Shown: positions 1 to 9,094, numbered from the stretch's first letter. The stretch is DNA of 64,000 nt from Tenacibaculum larymnensis (GCF_028829235.1 NZ_JAIWJY010000002.1:310001-374000); one strand, 5' to 3'. Program-made: numbers and translations. The notes: generated by a model not told the origin, from the letters alone.

Positions 1-1
1 T

Positions 2-142
2 ACTTATTGGTTGCAACACCACAATATTAGAGAAGTTCAATATATGGTGGGACATCGTTATATATCTTCTACTGAAAGCTATGTTCAAGATGACCTTGAA
101 AATCTACAGGAGGTTATTGAGAGTTTGCATCCGATTTCTTAA
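2..142 (+). CDS. Tyrosine recombinase, C-terminal fragment (cut by window edge)
   Basis: The frame is open from the window edge and ends at TAA 140-142, giving 46 residues. It contains the end of the tyrosine recombinase catalytic domain: MVGHRYISSTESY carries the GH(R/K) motif and the nucleophilic tyrosine about nine residues later, followed by an acidic tail ending in LHPIS. That spacing is typical of phage-integrase/Xer-family enzymes. The R and HxxR motifs would lie left of the window. It runs in the same direction as most genes to its right, so it could be the integrase of an element that includes region 1, or an unrelated Xer-like gene. The family call is firm; the role is inferred. Confidence 0.8.
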   Translation, partial: TYWLQHHNIREVQYMVGHRYISSTESYVQDDLENLQEVIESLHPIS

Positions 143-245
143 TACAGGAAAAACACCCTGAAACTTTTATGAAAAATACCTAACGCTAAGTATTTCATAA
201 AGTATAGCTTTAAAGTAATTTTAAACTAACCAAAACTTAACCCCT

Positions 246-1037
246 ATGAAAGCAATATACTTATTTGTTTTAGTATTGATGTTGACTTCTTTATCAATAA
301 TGTCCCAATCTTTAAAAAATATAGATAGTGACAAAGTTTATAAATTTAAATTTGGGAAAATAATAACTCGATGTTCAGCTGAAGGAGTAACAGAAAATGA
401 TACTGATGGTAAACCCATAAAAATACAAGTAGATAAGAATAGAGAAATAAATGTTGATAGAATTATAAATGATGAAGTGATATTTACTTTTTTATGGTGG
501 AGTGGAGATTCAGAAAATGCAAAAAGTCTGAACGCAAAATACTATGAGAATACAGCTAAAAAGAGGATGTATTTTAAAATGCCAAGGCAAAAATTTTTAG
601 AAAGTGTTAAGGTTGTTGAGCCTCGTGTTTTATTAGAATTTGGAACTGCGACAATACCAATTAAAATAAGACCTGGTGATGGAGAAGAGATTCCTTTAGA
701 TTTTTATGGAAACTTTAATGCAGGTATAGGAATGTCTATTAAGTTTAGAAATTTTATCAATTTATATGGAGGGATTAGTCTAACCTCAGTGCCTGTTGAT
801 AGTATTACAACAAAAGGAGTAATAACATCACCCACTAACGCTTCTGCTTTAACACCGACCATGGGGATTATAAAAGAAGTAGGAAATGTTCAAATAGGAG
901 GTTTTGTAGGTTGGGATTTCCTTTCTAGAAACCTAGGTAAGAATTGGATTTATCAAGGAAGACCTTGGTATGGAGTTGGTATAGGATTTAATATATTTAC
1001 TATAAGTAGAGAAAGTAAAGAAGAAGATACACAGTAA
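246..1037 (+). CDS. Exported predicted outer-membrane beta-barrel protein, unknown function
   Basis: This 263-residue protein starts with a signal peptide of about 20 residues (hydrophobic stretch LFVLVLMLTSLSIM, then SQS). The C-terminal half (about 140-263) alternates glycine and aromatic residues (NLYGGISL, VQIGGFVGWDF, WYGVGIGFNIF), as in small outer-membrane beta-barrels. The N-terminal half has no motif I recognise. The ATG at 246 follows a 100 bp gap after the recombinase and begins a good signal peptide, so the start is well supported. It may be a remnant partner of the decayed metalloprotease downstream, but nothing shows that directly. Confidence 0.6.
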   Translation: MKAIYLFVLVLMLTSLSIMSQSLKNIDSDKVYKFKFGKIITRCSAEGVTENDTDGKPIKIQVDKNREINVDRIINDEVIFTFLWWSGDSENAKSLNAKYYENTAKKRMYFKMPRQKFLESVKVVEPRVLLEFGTATIPIKIRPGDGEEIPLDFYGNFNAGIGMSIKFRNFINLYGGISLTSVPVDSITTKGVITSPTNASALTPTMGIIKEVGNVQIGGFVGWDFLSRNLGKNWIYQGRPWYGVGIGFNIFTISRESKEEDTQ

Positions 1038-1108
1038 CTTTGTATAATCATTTTTAGTTTGATAAATAATTTTAAAAAAATAATAGGACTGTTTTTTAAA
1101 CATTTTGG

Positions 1109-1893
1109 ATGATCAATATAAATGCTCAAGAAAAATGTTCAACAAAAAAGAGAAGAGATCCTTTAAAGGGAATTAAAACATTTAAGAAAAGTTCTTATCC
1201 AAAAGTCCAAGTCCCAGTTATATTTCATGTTGTATACAACAAAGATTATCAGAATGTTTCAGAAGAATTAATACATCATACATTAAAAAACTTAAATGAA
1301 TATTTTTTGATGAAAAATATTGATGTATAGCTTGTTACAGACGAGTTTAAAGTAAGCATTGGAAATCCTAATATTGAGTTTGTATTAGCCAAAAGGCTTC
1401 CTGATGAAAGTCCAACAAGTGGAATATTGAGAGTATATACTAAAAAAAGAAAATTCAGGGATCAAAGAAGAAAGCTTTATAGAGTTAGTCTTATAGTTTA
1501 ACCTAACAAGTATTTAAATGTGTATATCTGTAATTTAAATACAGGAGCATCAACACCTACAGGAGTTAGTTTAGTAAAGAATAGATATGATAATGGTGTT
1601 TCTATTGGTTATTCAAAGGTTACAAAGACAGGAAGAACAATTATCCATGAAGTAGGTCATTGGCTAAGTTTATTACACGCTTTTGAAGGAGGCTTTAGAA
1701 ATAAAGATGGTGTTGAAGATACTCCTGCTCAAAAGAAGAGTTTTAAATGTTATGAAACTAGGATAATTGAGTGTAAAAATTCAATTATGCATACTAATTT
1801 CATGGGATATAGTAGTTGTAGATATTTTTTACTAAAGGACAGATTGATAGAATGAGAACGTATACGTCAACGTATAAAAATTTTAAAAAGTAA
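1109..1893 (+). pseudogene. Decayed pappalysin-like (M43) zinc metalloprotease
   Basis: One reading frame runs from 1109 to about 1830 and is interrupted by TAG at 1328-1330 and TAA at 1499-1501. Both halves match one M43-type protein: an N-terminal VPVIFHVVYN segment, then LNVYICNLN, the zinc motif HEVGHWLSLLH (HExxHxxxxxH), a VEDTPAQ segment, and NFMGYSSC around the Met-turn. After NFMGYSSC the family-like ending (FFTKGQIDRMR) continues in another frame to TAA at 1891-1893, so a one-base indel lies in the T-run near 1827-1833. The visible start falls at INAQE, which looks like a signal-peptide cleavage region, so the signal sequence is probably also lost. Two stops and a frameshift indicate a dead gene. 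Confidence 0.82.
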
Positions 1894-2072
1894 ATTAATG
1901 TAATCCTGCATTAGAATTTAACGGAAAAATACATTTAAAATTACGGATATCCCTTTTTTTATTTACTTAAAAGGCTATATGTTTACAGTTATCACGAAAA
2001 TTAAAACATACAATTCTGAATTAAAAAGATTTTGATTGAATTGTAAAATGACATAACTAAAAGAAAAAGAAA

Positions 2073-3974
2073 ATGTGGTCAGATAATGAAACCTCTGAGG
2101 ATTTACTCGGTTTTAAGGTACATGCGGATTTACTTATTGATGTTATTAAAGACGATACAGTACTACCAATTACCATTGGTGTTTTCGGAGACTGGGGAAG
2201 TGGTAAATCTAGTGTTCTGAAAATAATACAAGAAGAATTTGAAAAGGGAGGTTCAAAAGAGGAAGATACTTTGTGTATCTATTTTAATGGATGGACATTT
2301 GAGGGATATGATGATGCTAAGGCAGCTCTGCTTAATTCTATAATAAACGAAATAGAAAACAACAAAAAATTAAGCTCAGAAGTAAAAGAGACTGTAAAAA
2401 ATAAAGCAAAGAAGTTATGGGAGTCTATTGATTGGATGAGAGGGGCAGGTATGGTTTTGAAAAATATAGCATTGCCTGCTGTTTCAGCTTATTTTACAGG
2501 AGGAGTTTCTTTAGCTCCTTTTGCTATGCAAAAGATGAAAGAATGGAGTATAGATACACCAGAGAGATTCATAGAGAAACTAGGTTCAGAAGAGGGTAAA
2601 GAACTTTTAAATTCTTTAAAGAAAGAAAATGTAACAAATGATAAAAGAATAAATCCAGTAGCTGAGTTTAGAAAGGATTTTAGTGATTTATTAGATGCAA
2701 CTAATTACAAAAGATTAGTTGTAATAATTGATGACTTAGACAGATGTAAACCAGATAGAATAATTGAAAATCTAGAAGCTATTAAATTATTTGTTAATGT
2801 ACCCAAAACTGCTTTTGTAATAGGTGCTGACCCAAGAATTGTTAGGCATGCTATAGAATATAAATATGGAAATACTAATTCTATTCAAGGTGATAATTCT
2901 AGAATAATTGATGACTATTTAGAAAAATTAATTCAATTGCCGTATTCTTTACCCAAACTATCGGAACCAGAAGTGGATACTTATATTTCAATGTTAATTT
3001 GTAAAAGAGAAATAGAAGTTGATAAATTCAAAGAAGTTTATTCTGATTTTCACGAGTTTAGAGTTAAAGATAAATATTCGAGTTATGGCTTGTTAAATAT
3101 GCAAAACATACTTTCAATTCAGGAATTTGAAAAAGTTAAATCAAATATAATATCAATTCCTTCTCTTGTACCACTTATAACTCAAAGTTTATATGGAAAC
3201 CCTAGACAAATAAAAAGATTTCTAAATACTTATATATTAAGAAAAAGACTTTCTGATGTAGCAAAATTGGATGGTTTTGATTCTTCAGTATTAGCTAAAC
3301 TAATGCTTTTAGAGTACTCTGAAATTAGACTATTTAGACAATTATTTGAATGGCAATTAAATCAAAAAGGTGTTCCTAAAGAAATTCAAAAATTAGAAGA
3401 AATATGTAAAGAGGATGAAAAAACTGATAAATCCCATGAGATAGAAAATTTAGGGCTGAGTGAATGGAATAAACCTAAGATTATAAAGTGGCTTCAAATC
3501 GAACCTAAATTATCTGAAATTGACTTAAGAGATTATTTCTGGATTTCTAGGGATAAGATTGCTACATCAATATCTGCATCTAGTTTAATACCCCCAATTG
3601 TAAAAAGCTTATTTAAAGAATTAAGTTCCGAAATGCCAGCAAGAACTAGAAAAAGTCTCATAGAGTCTAAATTTAGTTCTTTAAACCCACTAGAAAAAGA
3701 CTCTTTTTTAAGTTTACTATCTCGACATTTAAAGAAGGATCCAAAATTAAAAATAAGTTATGAAATATTTAATCAATTAATAAATAGCAATGTTGATAAT
3801 TCAGTCGATTATTACATTGATTCATTAAAGGTAATAAGTACAAAAGATATACCTGCTTCAATTGGTGTGAGTCTAAGTCAGTTTAAAGGACATGAGGTGT
3901 TAGGAGTTTTTTTAAATAATTTCTTTAAAGATAATACTCGTGTAAGTAAATCATATAAACTAGATAACAATTAA
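2073..3974 (+). CDS. qatA: QatA, KAP-family P-loop NTPase of a Qat anti-phage system
   Basis: This 633-residue protein has Walker A GDWGSGKSS at residues 39-47 and a Walker B segment VVIIDDLDRC near 218-227, both typical of KAP NTPases. QatA is the ATPase of the four-gene QatABCD defence system. The call rests mainly on context: it is followed directly by a GTSKS-type protein (QatB), a QueC-like protein (QatC) and a TatD-like protein (QatD) in the canonical order. The stop at 3972-3974 is followed at once by the next ATG, so the genes are probably translationally coupled. A hydrophobic stretch near residues 125-155 may associate with the membrane. How Qat senses or stops phage is not established. 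Confidence 0.9.
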   Translation: MWSDNETSEDLLGFKVHADLLIDVIKDDTVLPITIGVFGDWGSGKSSVLKIIQEEFEKGGSKEEDTLCIYFNGWTFEGYDDAKAALLNSIINEIENNKKLSSEVKETVKNKAKKLWESIDWMRGAGMVLKNIALPAVSAYFTGGVSLAPFAMQKMKEWSIDTPERFIEKLGSEEGKELLNSLKKENVTNDKRINPVAEFRKDFSDLLDATNYKRLVVIIDDLDRCKPDRIIENLEAIKLFVNVPKTAFVIGADPRIVRHAIEYKYGNTNSIQGDNSRIIDDYLEKLIQLPYSLPKLSEPEVDTYISMLICKREIEVDKFKEVYSDFHEFRVKDKYSSYGLLNMQNILSIQEFEKVKSNIISIPSLVPLITQSLYGNPRQIKRFLNTYILRKRLSDVAKLDGFDSSVLAKLMLLEYSEIRLFRQLFEWQLNQKGVPKEIQKLEEICKEDEKTDKSHEIENLGLSEWNKPKIIKWLQIEPKLSEIDLRDYFWISRDKIATSISASSLIPPIVKSLFKELSSEMPARTRKSLIESKFSSLNPLEKDSFLSLLSRHLKKDPKLKISYEIFNQLINSNVDNSVDYYIDSLKVISTKDIPASIGVSLSQFKGHEVLGVFLNNFFKDNTRVSKSYKLDNN

Positions 3975-4712
3975 ATGGGAACTTCAAAATCATTTTCGGA
4001 TACTAGAAAAGCAATGATTCCAAACTGGAATAATTTAAGTTCTATAGTAACCTCTTCATGTAGCTCATCAGTATCTACTGATGATAAAAAAAAGATATTA
4101 AAGAATTACGTTACAACTCTAGGAGGAGCTTCAAAAGCTGGTCGCGGAGGTTCAAAAATTGGAGGTAAAAGCGGAATAAAAAACGCTATTAAAATAGGTG
4201 CTTTTTTAAGTGCTTTTTCTAATTCAGGAAATGATATTAGAGAAGCCTTAAAAGAAGTAGGATTACCAGATTTAACTGGCAAATCTGTATCTGATATAAT
4301 TAATCATTTAATTGAGTATTGTTCAGGAACAGCTTCAACTATAGACGAAGTTGCAGCAAAAGAAGCAACTAGACAAGTTTTAGAAGATCTTATTTCAGAA
4401 GCAAATGATTTTGATGAATTAGAAAAGGTTTTAGCTGCTAGATTTGATTCAGAAACTTATGAAGATATTATTATTAGATATTTTGGATATTATATATATG
4501 AGCATCTGGATAAGTGGTTTTATGAAAAATTGATAAAAGATAAAAACCAATCAGATTGCAATAATCTCTTTAAGGAAATAAAAGATTTCATTTTTGAAAA
4601 GATGAAAGGTATGCAAAGAAGAAACAATCTTCAGGACTTAGACTGGAGTTCTGAAAATGCAGATGTATTAGTGAAAAATATTCAACAAGATATATTAACC
4701 GTATTCGAATAG
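3975..4712 (+). CDS. qatB: QatB, Qat anti-phage system protein
   Basis: This 245-residue protein begins MGTSKSF, a start characteristic of QatB proteins. A low-complexity Gly/Ser/Lys stretch follows near residues 50-75 (GGASKAGRGG, KIGGKSG). The rest is predicted helical and rich in acidic residues, with no catalytic motif I recognise. It starts on the base after the qatA stop and ends 2 bases before qatC, so it is embedded in the operon. QatB is required in characterised Qat systems but its biochemical role is unknown. A short reading frame on the opposite strand over its 3' end is only a shadow. Confidence 0.88.
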   Translation: MGTSKSFSDTRKAMIPNWNNLSSIVTSSCSSSVSTDDKKKILKNYVTTLGGASKAGRGGSKIGGKSGIKNAIKIGAFLSAFSNSGNDIREALKEVGLPDLTGKSVSDIINHLIEYCSGTASTIDEVAAKEATRQVLEDLISEANDFDELEKVLAARFDSETYEDIIIRYFGYYIYEHLDKWFYEKLIKDKNQSDCNNLFKEIKDFIFEKMKGMQRRNNLQDLDWSSENADVLVKNIQQDILTVFE

Positions 4713-4714
4713 TT

Positions 4715-6079
4715 ATGAAAATAGGAATTGAATTACATGAAGCAACTAACGGAAACTTCTCTGGTATAAATTTATCGTTTACAGATTTAGACAAAAAGGA
4801 ACATAAAGTTCCTCTTATACTTAGAAGCTTTGTAAATATTTATGATTTAAAAAAAGCATCAAAATCTATTGAGTTTGATTTGTTTTTAATTTCAACTTTG
4901 GTTTATGGTGTTGATAATCTTATCGATAGAGAGTTTTATTCTGTTGATGGTTGGGCTAGAGAATTAGAAGTTGATTTTCCTGTTTATAATATAAAAGAAT
5001 GGAAAGGTCAGGAAAAAGTTTTAGAAGATGCTTTAAAATTTTTAACTGGAGATTATTGGAAAATTAACTTTATTGAAAATAAAATTAAAAATTACTTTAA
5101 AGAAACTAAAAGAAGATGGAATGTAAATAAAAGAAGTTTTGATGTAGGTAAAATCAAAACTACAAGTCTTTTTTCTGGAGGACTTGATTCATTAATTGGA
5201 GTAATTGATGAGCTAGAAAAATTAAGTGTTGATGAAGAAATTTTACTAGTTTCCCATTTCGATTTCAAATCACCAGGACCTAATCAAGATCAAAACTCAT
5301 TGTTCACAAAATTAAAAGCTAAATATCCTAAAAAAATTAAAGATAACTGGATACAAATTAAATTAGCTCTTAATAGGCATGATATTAATGAAGAAGAATT
5401 AAAGTTAGAATCAAATTATAGAAGTAGATCTTTCTTTTTTATAGGGTTAGGTTGTTTAGTTTCTCCATCGTCGAATCTTATTATTCCTGAAAACGGAACA
5501 ATTTCTATTAATTATCCTTTGACTCCTTCAAGGGTTAGCTCTTTAAGTACAAGAACAACACACCCTTTTGTTATTGGTAAATTACAGGAACTTTTAAATA
5601 ATTTGAATATAAATATCAAATTAGATAATCCATATAAGTTTGATACCAAGGGAGATATGGTCATAAACTGTTCTAATAAAAGCCTTCTTAAAGAAATATT
5701 AGAACTTTCAACTTCTTGTGGTAAGCCTGGTCGTAAACAAAATTGGAAAAATAAAAACACCAAGCACTGTGGAACATGTATGCCTTGTGTCTATCGTAGA
5801 GCTTCTTTAAATAAAGCAGGGGAAGATAATCAAGTTTATGGAAATGATATTACTTCTCCTTTATCAAGAGATAGTTTTGTAGATTTACCAGCTGTAATTA
5901 ATTTTTTAACTAAAAATATTTCAGTTGAAAAAATGAAACAAGATATTTTGATTAACGGAAGTGTGCCAATGAGCGATTTAGATAAATATGCAACTTTAGT
6001 TTTAAATTCTAAAAAAGAGGTATTAAGTTTATTCAAAAGTAAAGGTAACCAATTTATAAAAGATGAATTAGAAATTTAA
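4715..6079 (+). CDS. qatC: QatC, QueC-like PP-loop ATPase of the Qat system
   Basis: This 454-residue protein carries the PP-loop motif SGGLDS near residues 154-159, the adenylation site of QueC-type (7-cyano-7-deazaguanine synthase) enzymes. A zinc-binding CGTCMPC cluster lies near residues 350-356 (a third Cys-rich contact is at the preceding TSCGKPG). It is about twice the length of housekeeping QueC, with extra sequence at both ends, as expected for QatC. No queuosine pathway partners are nearby, which supports a defence role. Its stop codon shares a base with the qatD ATG, so the two genes are probably translationally coupled. The substrate in defence is unknown. Confidence 0.9.
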   Translation: MKIGIELHEATNGNFSGINLSFTDLDKKEHKVPLILRSFVNIYDLKKASKSIEFDLFLISTLVYGVDNLIDREFYSVDGWARELEVDFPVYNIKEWKGQEKVLEDALKFLTGDYWKINFIENKIKNYFKETKRRWNVNKRSFDVGKIKTTSLFSGGLDSLIGVIDELEKLSVDEEILLVSHFDFKSPGPNQDQNSLFTKLKAKYPKKIKDNWIQIKLALNRHDINEEELKLESNYRSRSFFFIGLGCLVSPSSNLIIPENGTISINYPLTPSRVSSLSTRTTHPFVIGKLQELLNNLNINIKLDNPYKFDTKGDMVINCSNKSLLKEILELSTSCGKPGRKQNWKNKNTKHCGTCMPCVYRRASLNKAGEDNQVYGNDITSPLSRDSFVDLPAVINFLTKNISVEKMKQDILINGSVPMSDLDKYATLVLNSKKEVLSLFKSKGNQFIKDELEI

Positions 6080-6816
6080 TGATTATAGATACTCATTGTC
6101 ATTTTGACCTATATGAAAACCCTAAAGAAATCATTGATGAATCAGAAAAAAAGGGAATTATAACTATTGGAATGACTAATTTACCAAGTCATTTTAAAAT
6201 AGGTTATACTCATGTGAAGAATTATAAAAAAGTACGATTAGCTTTAGGAATGCACCCTTTGATGGCTTCAGAACATGAAAAAGAATTCAATCTTTTTAAA
6301 AAGTATTTGAACTATACATCTTATATAGGTGAAATTGGATTGGATTTTTCAAATGAAGGTATAACTACCAAACCTATACAATTATTAAGTTTTGAGAAAG
6401 TTCTAAAAGAATTAGAAGGAAGGTCTAAAATTTTAAGTATACATTCAAGAAAAGCAGAGAAAGAAGTCCTTGATTTGTTAAAGAAGTATAAAATAAAAAA
6501 TGCAATTTTTCATTGGTATACAGGGAGTCTAGGAGTAATGGATGAAATAATATCTTCTGGATATTATTTTTCAATTAATCCAGCAATGATTAATTCTGTA
6601 TCGGGAAGAAAGGTTATAGGTAGAATAGATAAAAATAGAATATTAACAGAAAGTGATGGACCCTTTATAAGGTTAAAAAATAGAGAGATAAAACCAAAAG
6701 ATATAAAATTAGTAATAGAATATTTATCTAATATTTATTCTGAAACTCCAAATGCTATAGAAAGAATGATAAAAAAGAATTTTGATAGAGTTATTTTTAA
6801 CTTAAAAAAAGGATAA
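6079..6816 (+). CDS. qatD: QatD, TatD-like metal-dependent nuclease of the Qat system
   Basis: This 245-residue protein is of TatD length. Metal-ligand motifs of the TatD/amidohydrolase fold are present: DTHCHFD at residues 4-10, a conserved Glu in GEIGLDF (near residues 88-94), HSRKAE near 121, FHWYTG near 143, and SDGP near 190. TatD enzymes are DNases, and QatD is the fourth subunit of Qat. The start overlaps the end of qatC by one base. The motifs look intact, so the protein should be catalytically competent; that is inferred from sequence alone. Confidence 0.9.
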   Translation: MIIDTHCHFDLYENPKEIIDESEKKGIITIGMTNLPSHFKIGYTHVKNYKKVRLALGMHPLMASEHEKEFNLFKKYLNYTSYIGEIGLDFSNEGITTKPIQLLSFEKVLKELEGRSKILSIHSRKAEKEVLDLLKKYKIKNAIFHWYTGSLGVMDEIISSGYYFSINPAMINSVSGRKVIGRIDKNRILTESDGPFIRLKNREIKPKDIKLVIEYLSNIYSETPNAIERMIKKNFDRVIFNLKKG

Positions 6817-6824
6817 AAACATTT

Positions 6825-7640
6825 ATGAATAGAATATTCTTTTCAGTAAAAGAAATTTTAAATGAAGTCTTTTTTAATGGAATAGATGAAAGTATAGAGC
6901 TACTCAAAGAATATGACTTTTATGATATTATTGAACAACATCTTCTTTTTTTAAAAAATAAAAAAGAAGATGAAGTAAAAAAGAATTTTGAAACAGTAAC
7001 TTTATTATTCATAGAGACAGTAAACTCAAAACTTTCACAAATAAATGACGATAAACTTAGATTAGATTTAAAATACATACTAACAGAAATTGGAAATTAT
7101 ATTATTGATAGTGTTTCTTTTGAAAATGAAGAATTAAAATCTTTAAGAGATGCTTTAATTAGTTTATCAGAAATAAAAGGCTACGATTATAAGGATATTG
7201 AAAGTAGATTACAAATTAGTAGATTAATTAGGAACTCTGAAAAAAACTCAATTAATACTTCAAGAATAGAAAAACAACCTTATTATGAGTGGCTTATAGA
7301 GGATTATAAAATGGATGAAATTTCCAATAATTTAAAATCAGAAGGCGTAATAAGATCTGTTAAATCTTTTAAAAAAATATTTACTCCAGAGCCAATACAA
7401 TTTCAAGCTGATTCTGAGAAAGGAGATTTCTTATTTATTTTATTTGATATTCTTTATGATGAAAAGGTAATTAGACCTAAAGTTAAAAGAGGGAAGTTTT
7501 TAGCTTTACAAAGGTTTGGGGTTGACCTTCATAATGAAATTTTATACAAAAAAGAATCAAAATATATAAAACAAGAAATAAAAAAGAATAAGGAGAGACA
7601 TGAAAAACTAAGGGAAAAGGTAGAGAAATGGATTAGATAA
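6825..7640 (+). CDS. Conserved-looking fifth gene of the Qat operon, unknown function
   Basis: This 271-residue protein is Lys/Glu-rich and largely helical by composition. It has no signal peptide, membrane segment or motif I recognise. Its C-terminus is strongly basic (KKNKERHEKLREKVEKWIR). It starts 8 bases after the qatD stop and is followed by the operon's terminator hairpin at 7653-7678, so it is almost certainly transcribed with qatABCD. The four-gene Qat set is the described unit, so this is either a lineage-specific accessory subunit or a passenger. I cannot assign a function. Confidence 0.6.
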   Translation: MNRIFFSVKEILNEVFFNGIDESIELLKEYDFYDIIEQHLLFLKNKKEDEVKKNFETVTLLFIETVNSKLSQINDDKLRLDLKYILTEIGNYIIDSVSFENEELKSLRDALISLSEIKGYDYKDIESRLQISRLIRNSEKNSINTSRIEKQPYYEWLIEDYKMDEISNNLKSEGVIRSVKSFKKIFTPEPIQFQADSEKGDFLFILFDILYDEKVIRPKVKRGKFLALQRFGVDLHNEILYKKESKYIKQEIKKNKERHEKLREKVEKWIR

Positions 7641-7652
7641 GAAAATGACTTC

Positions 7653-7678
7653 TAATTGACTTTTGTATAAGTCAATTA
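7653..7678 (+). terminator. Intrinsic terminator of the Qat operon
   Basis: Perfect 10 bp arms TAATTGACTT and AAGTCAATTA are separated by 6 bases, starting 13 bp after the stop at 7640. The following sequence is A-rich rather than a strong T-run, so termination may be partial. Confidence 0.65.
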
Positions 7679-7732
7679 AAAAGAGAGCTTTTTCACTCTA
7701 AGTTTGTAGTGTAAAAAATTAAAAAAAATTAC

Positions 7733-8260
7733 ATGAATATTAATGATTTTGTTTTGAGCAATAATTTACAACCTGCGGATGCGGTTATATTGCATAAAAA
7801 GTTTATGGGAATGGTAGATCACTTTGTTATTTATCTTGGTAATGAAGAAAACGAACCTAAATTTGTTGCTAATTTTACTAAAGGGATCAAAGTCCTTCCT
7901 AATGAAGAAATTAATAAGCAACTAAAAAAATATGTTCCAAAAAAAATTGAACGATATCCTGGGAATAACTTCCACAGACAAGAAGCTGTAAATAGAGCTC
8001 TATCAAGGTTAGGGGAAAAAGCTTATGGTTTTTTCTCTAATAATTGTGAACATTTTAAAAATTGGGTTCACTATGGAAAGCAATATAGCAAGCAAGTAGA
8101 TATTGCTGGAACAACTTTTACAACAACTGGTGGGTTAATGACTATTGGTGGAGTTTTAAGCTCTCATAAAAAAACACGTAATTGGGGTGCTGCTTTATTG
8201 TTGTTAGGTCTTGGTTTAAAATTTTTGGCTGAAAGAAATAATGATTCTGATAAGGTCTAA
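7733..8260 (+). CDS. LRAT-domain (NlpC/P60-superfamily) protein with C-terminal membrane segment
   Basis: This 175-residue protein has a circularly permuted papain-like (LRAT) layout. The N-terminal histidine sits in GMVDHFVIYLG (about residues 26-36) and the catalytic cysteine in SNNCEHFKNW (Cys near residue 105). LRAT-type enzymes are acyltransferases or thiol hydrolases acting on lipids and peptides. A hydrophobic C-terminal stretch (about 145-165, ALLLLGLGLKFLA) could anchor it in a membrane. It has its own promoter region and terminator, so it is a single-gene unit between the Qat operon and the repeat array. Bacterial LRAT proteins can be host-directed enzymes or toxins; the role here is unknown. 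Confidence 0.75.
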   Translation: MNINDFVLSNNLQPADAVILHKKFMGMVDHFVIYLGNEENEPKFVANFTKGIKVLPNEEINKQLKKYVPKKIERYPGNNFHRQEAVNRALSRLGEKAYGFFSNNCEHFKNWVHYGKQYSKQVDIAGTTFTTTGGLMTIGGVLSSHKKTRNWGAALLLLGLGLKFLAERNNDSDKV

Positions 8261-8303
8261 TTTAAATAAAGAGTTTTTTTTCTAATTTAGAACTGATAAT
8301 ATT

Positions 8304-8336
8304 AAAAATCAATGTTTGCAAAATCATTGATTTTTT
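8304..8336 (+). terminator. Terminator after the LRAT gene
   Basis: Arms AAAAATCAATG (8304-8314) and CATTGATTTTT (8325-8335) are complementary and run into a T-rich stretch 45-75 bp after the LRAT stop. Confidence 0.75.
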
Positions 8337-8449
8337 GTTTATTCATGAAGCCTGAAAACATACTTAAAAGATTGTTGTCAAGATATATTTTTAAAAAATC
8401 ATTAATGATAATAACAATCTGTTAAGTTGTTTACAAACAGGTGGTTTGG

Positions 8450-8550
8450 GTGCTCAAATAAGATGCTAAGAAATCAAACAATTCTCTAAAAGAATGAATT
8501 GTTCGTTAAAAACATATTTTATTGATTTCCTACCATTATTTTGAGTGTTT
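8450..8550. other. Nested imperfect inverted repeat of ~100 bp in a gene-free gap
   Basis: The gap 8261-8654 holds no credible gene. It contains three nested stems: an outer pair GTGCTCAAATAA (8450-8461) with TTATTTTGAGTGTTT (8536-8550), a middle pair GAAATCAA (8470-8477) with TTGATTTC (8522-8529), and an inner pair ACAATTC (8478-8484) with GAATTGT (8496-8502). Together they could fold into one long hairpin with bulges. It could be a structured RNA, a folded recombination site or a miniature mobile element remnant. It shares no sequence with repeats A-D. Confidence 0.5.
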
Positions 8551-8654
8551 TAAAAATGAATTTAGAAAAAAATATTTATATTTTGAAGAAAGTATTTTTT
8601 CAATTTCCTAAGGTCTTATTTATAGATGATTAGCCTTATAAGAAATCGAAAAGT

Positions 8655-9008
8655 ATGTCTAAATTTAAAAAGAAAAATTTTTTAGAAAACTTCAGTTCCT
8701 TCCCTTATTTCCATATAAAACTTTTAGAACAAGGAAATGTTGAGTGGTCTTTATTAATAAATAACCCTGATGATTATTATTCTGCAAATAATGGTTCTAT
8801 TCCTGGCTTAATTTATTATAGTGATACTGTATCTTTTGCAAAAAGATATCATTTATCCATTTTGCAAATTTTAGATGAATTTGAAGTAAATTGTGGGAAG
8901 ATAAAAAATAAACCTAGCCCACATGATGAAACGCAATATTTTAATTGGCTTTCTTGGTTTGCTTGGGAGAATATGATGGGAGAAATTATATCATTTTCAG
9001 AATATTGA
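8655..9008 (+). CDS. Small protein of unknown function
   Basis: This 117-residue protein has no signal peptide and is rich in aromatic residues (SSFPYFHIKLL, FNWLSWFAWENM). I do not recognise a family. The reading frame is uninterrupted, the ATG follows an A/T-rich leader, and base composition matches its neighbours, so it is probably real. A stand-alone acidic protein beside effector-like genes could be an orphan immunity protein, but that is only a guess from context. Confidence 0.5.
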   Translation: MSKFKKKNFLENFSSFPYFHIKLLEQGNVEWSLLINNPDDYYSANNGSIPGLIYYSDTVSFAKRYHLSILQILDEFEVNCGKIKNKPSPHDETQYFNWLSWFAWENMMGEIISFSEY

Positions 9009-9094
9009 ACGAGATTCAATGTATTAGAAATAATAAGCACTTACAATAATTGTAGGTGTTTATTTGTTTGCTCATAAGCTAAATAAAAAGACAT

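Noticed and set aside
5512..5763. Minus-strand reading frames inside qatC and other genes (for example 5836-6036, 9108-9353, 11615-11875)
   Set aside because: They lie entirely opposite well supported genes, lack recognisable domains and have the composition of reverse-complement shadows.
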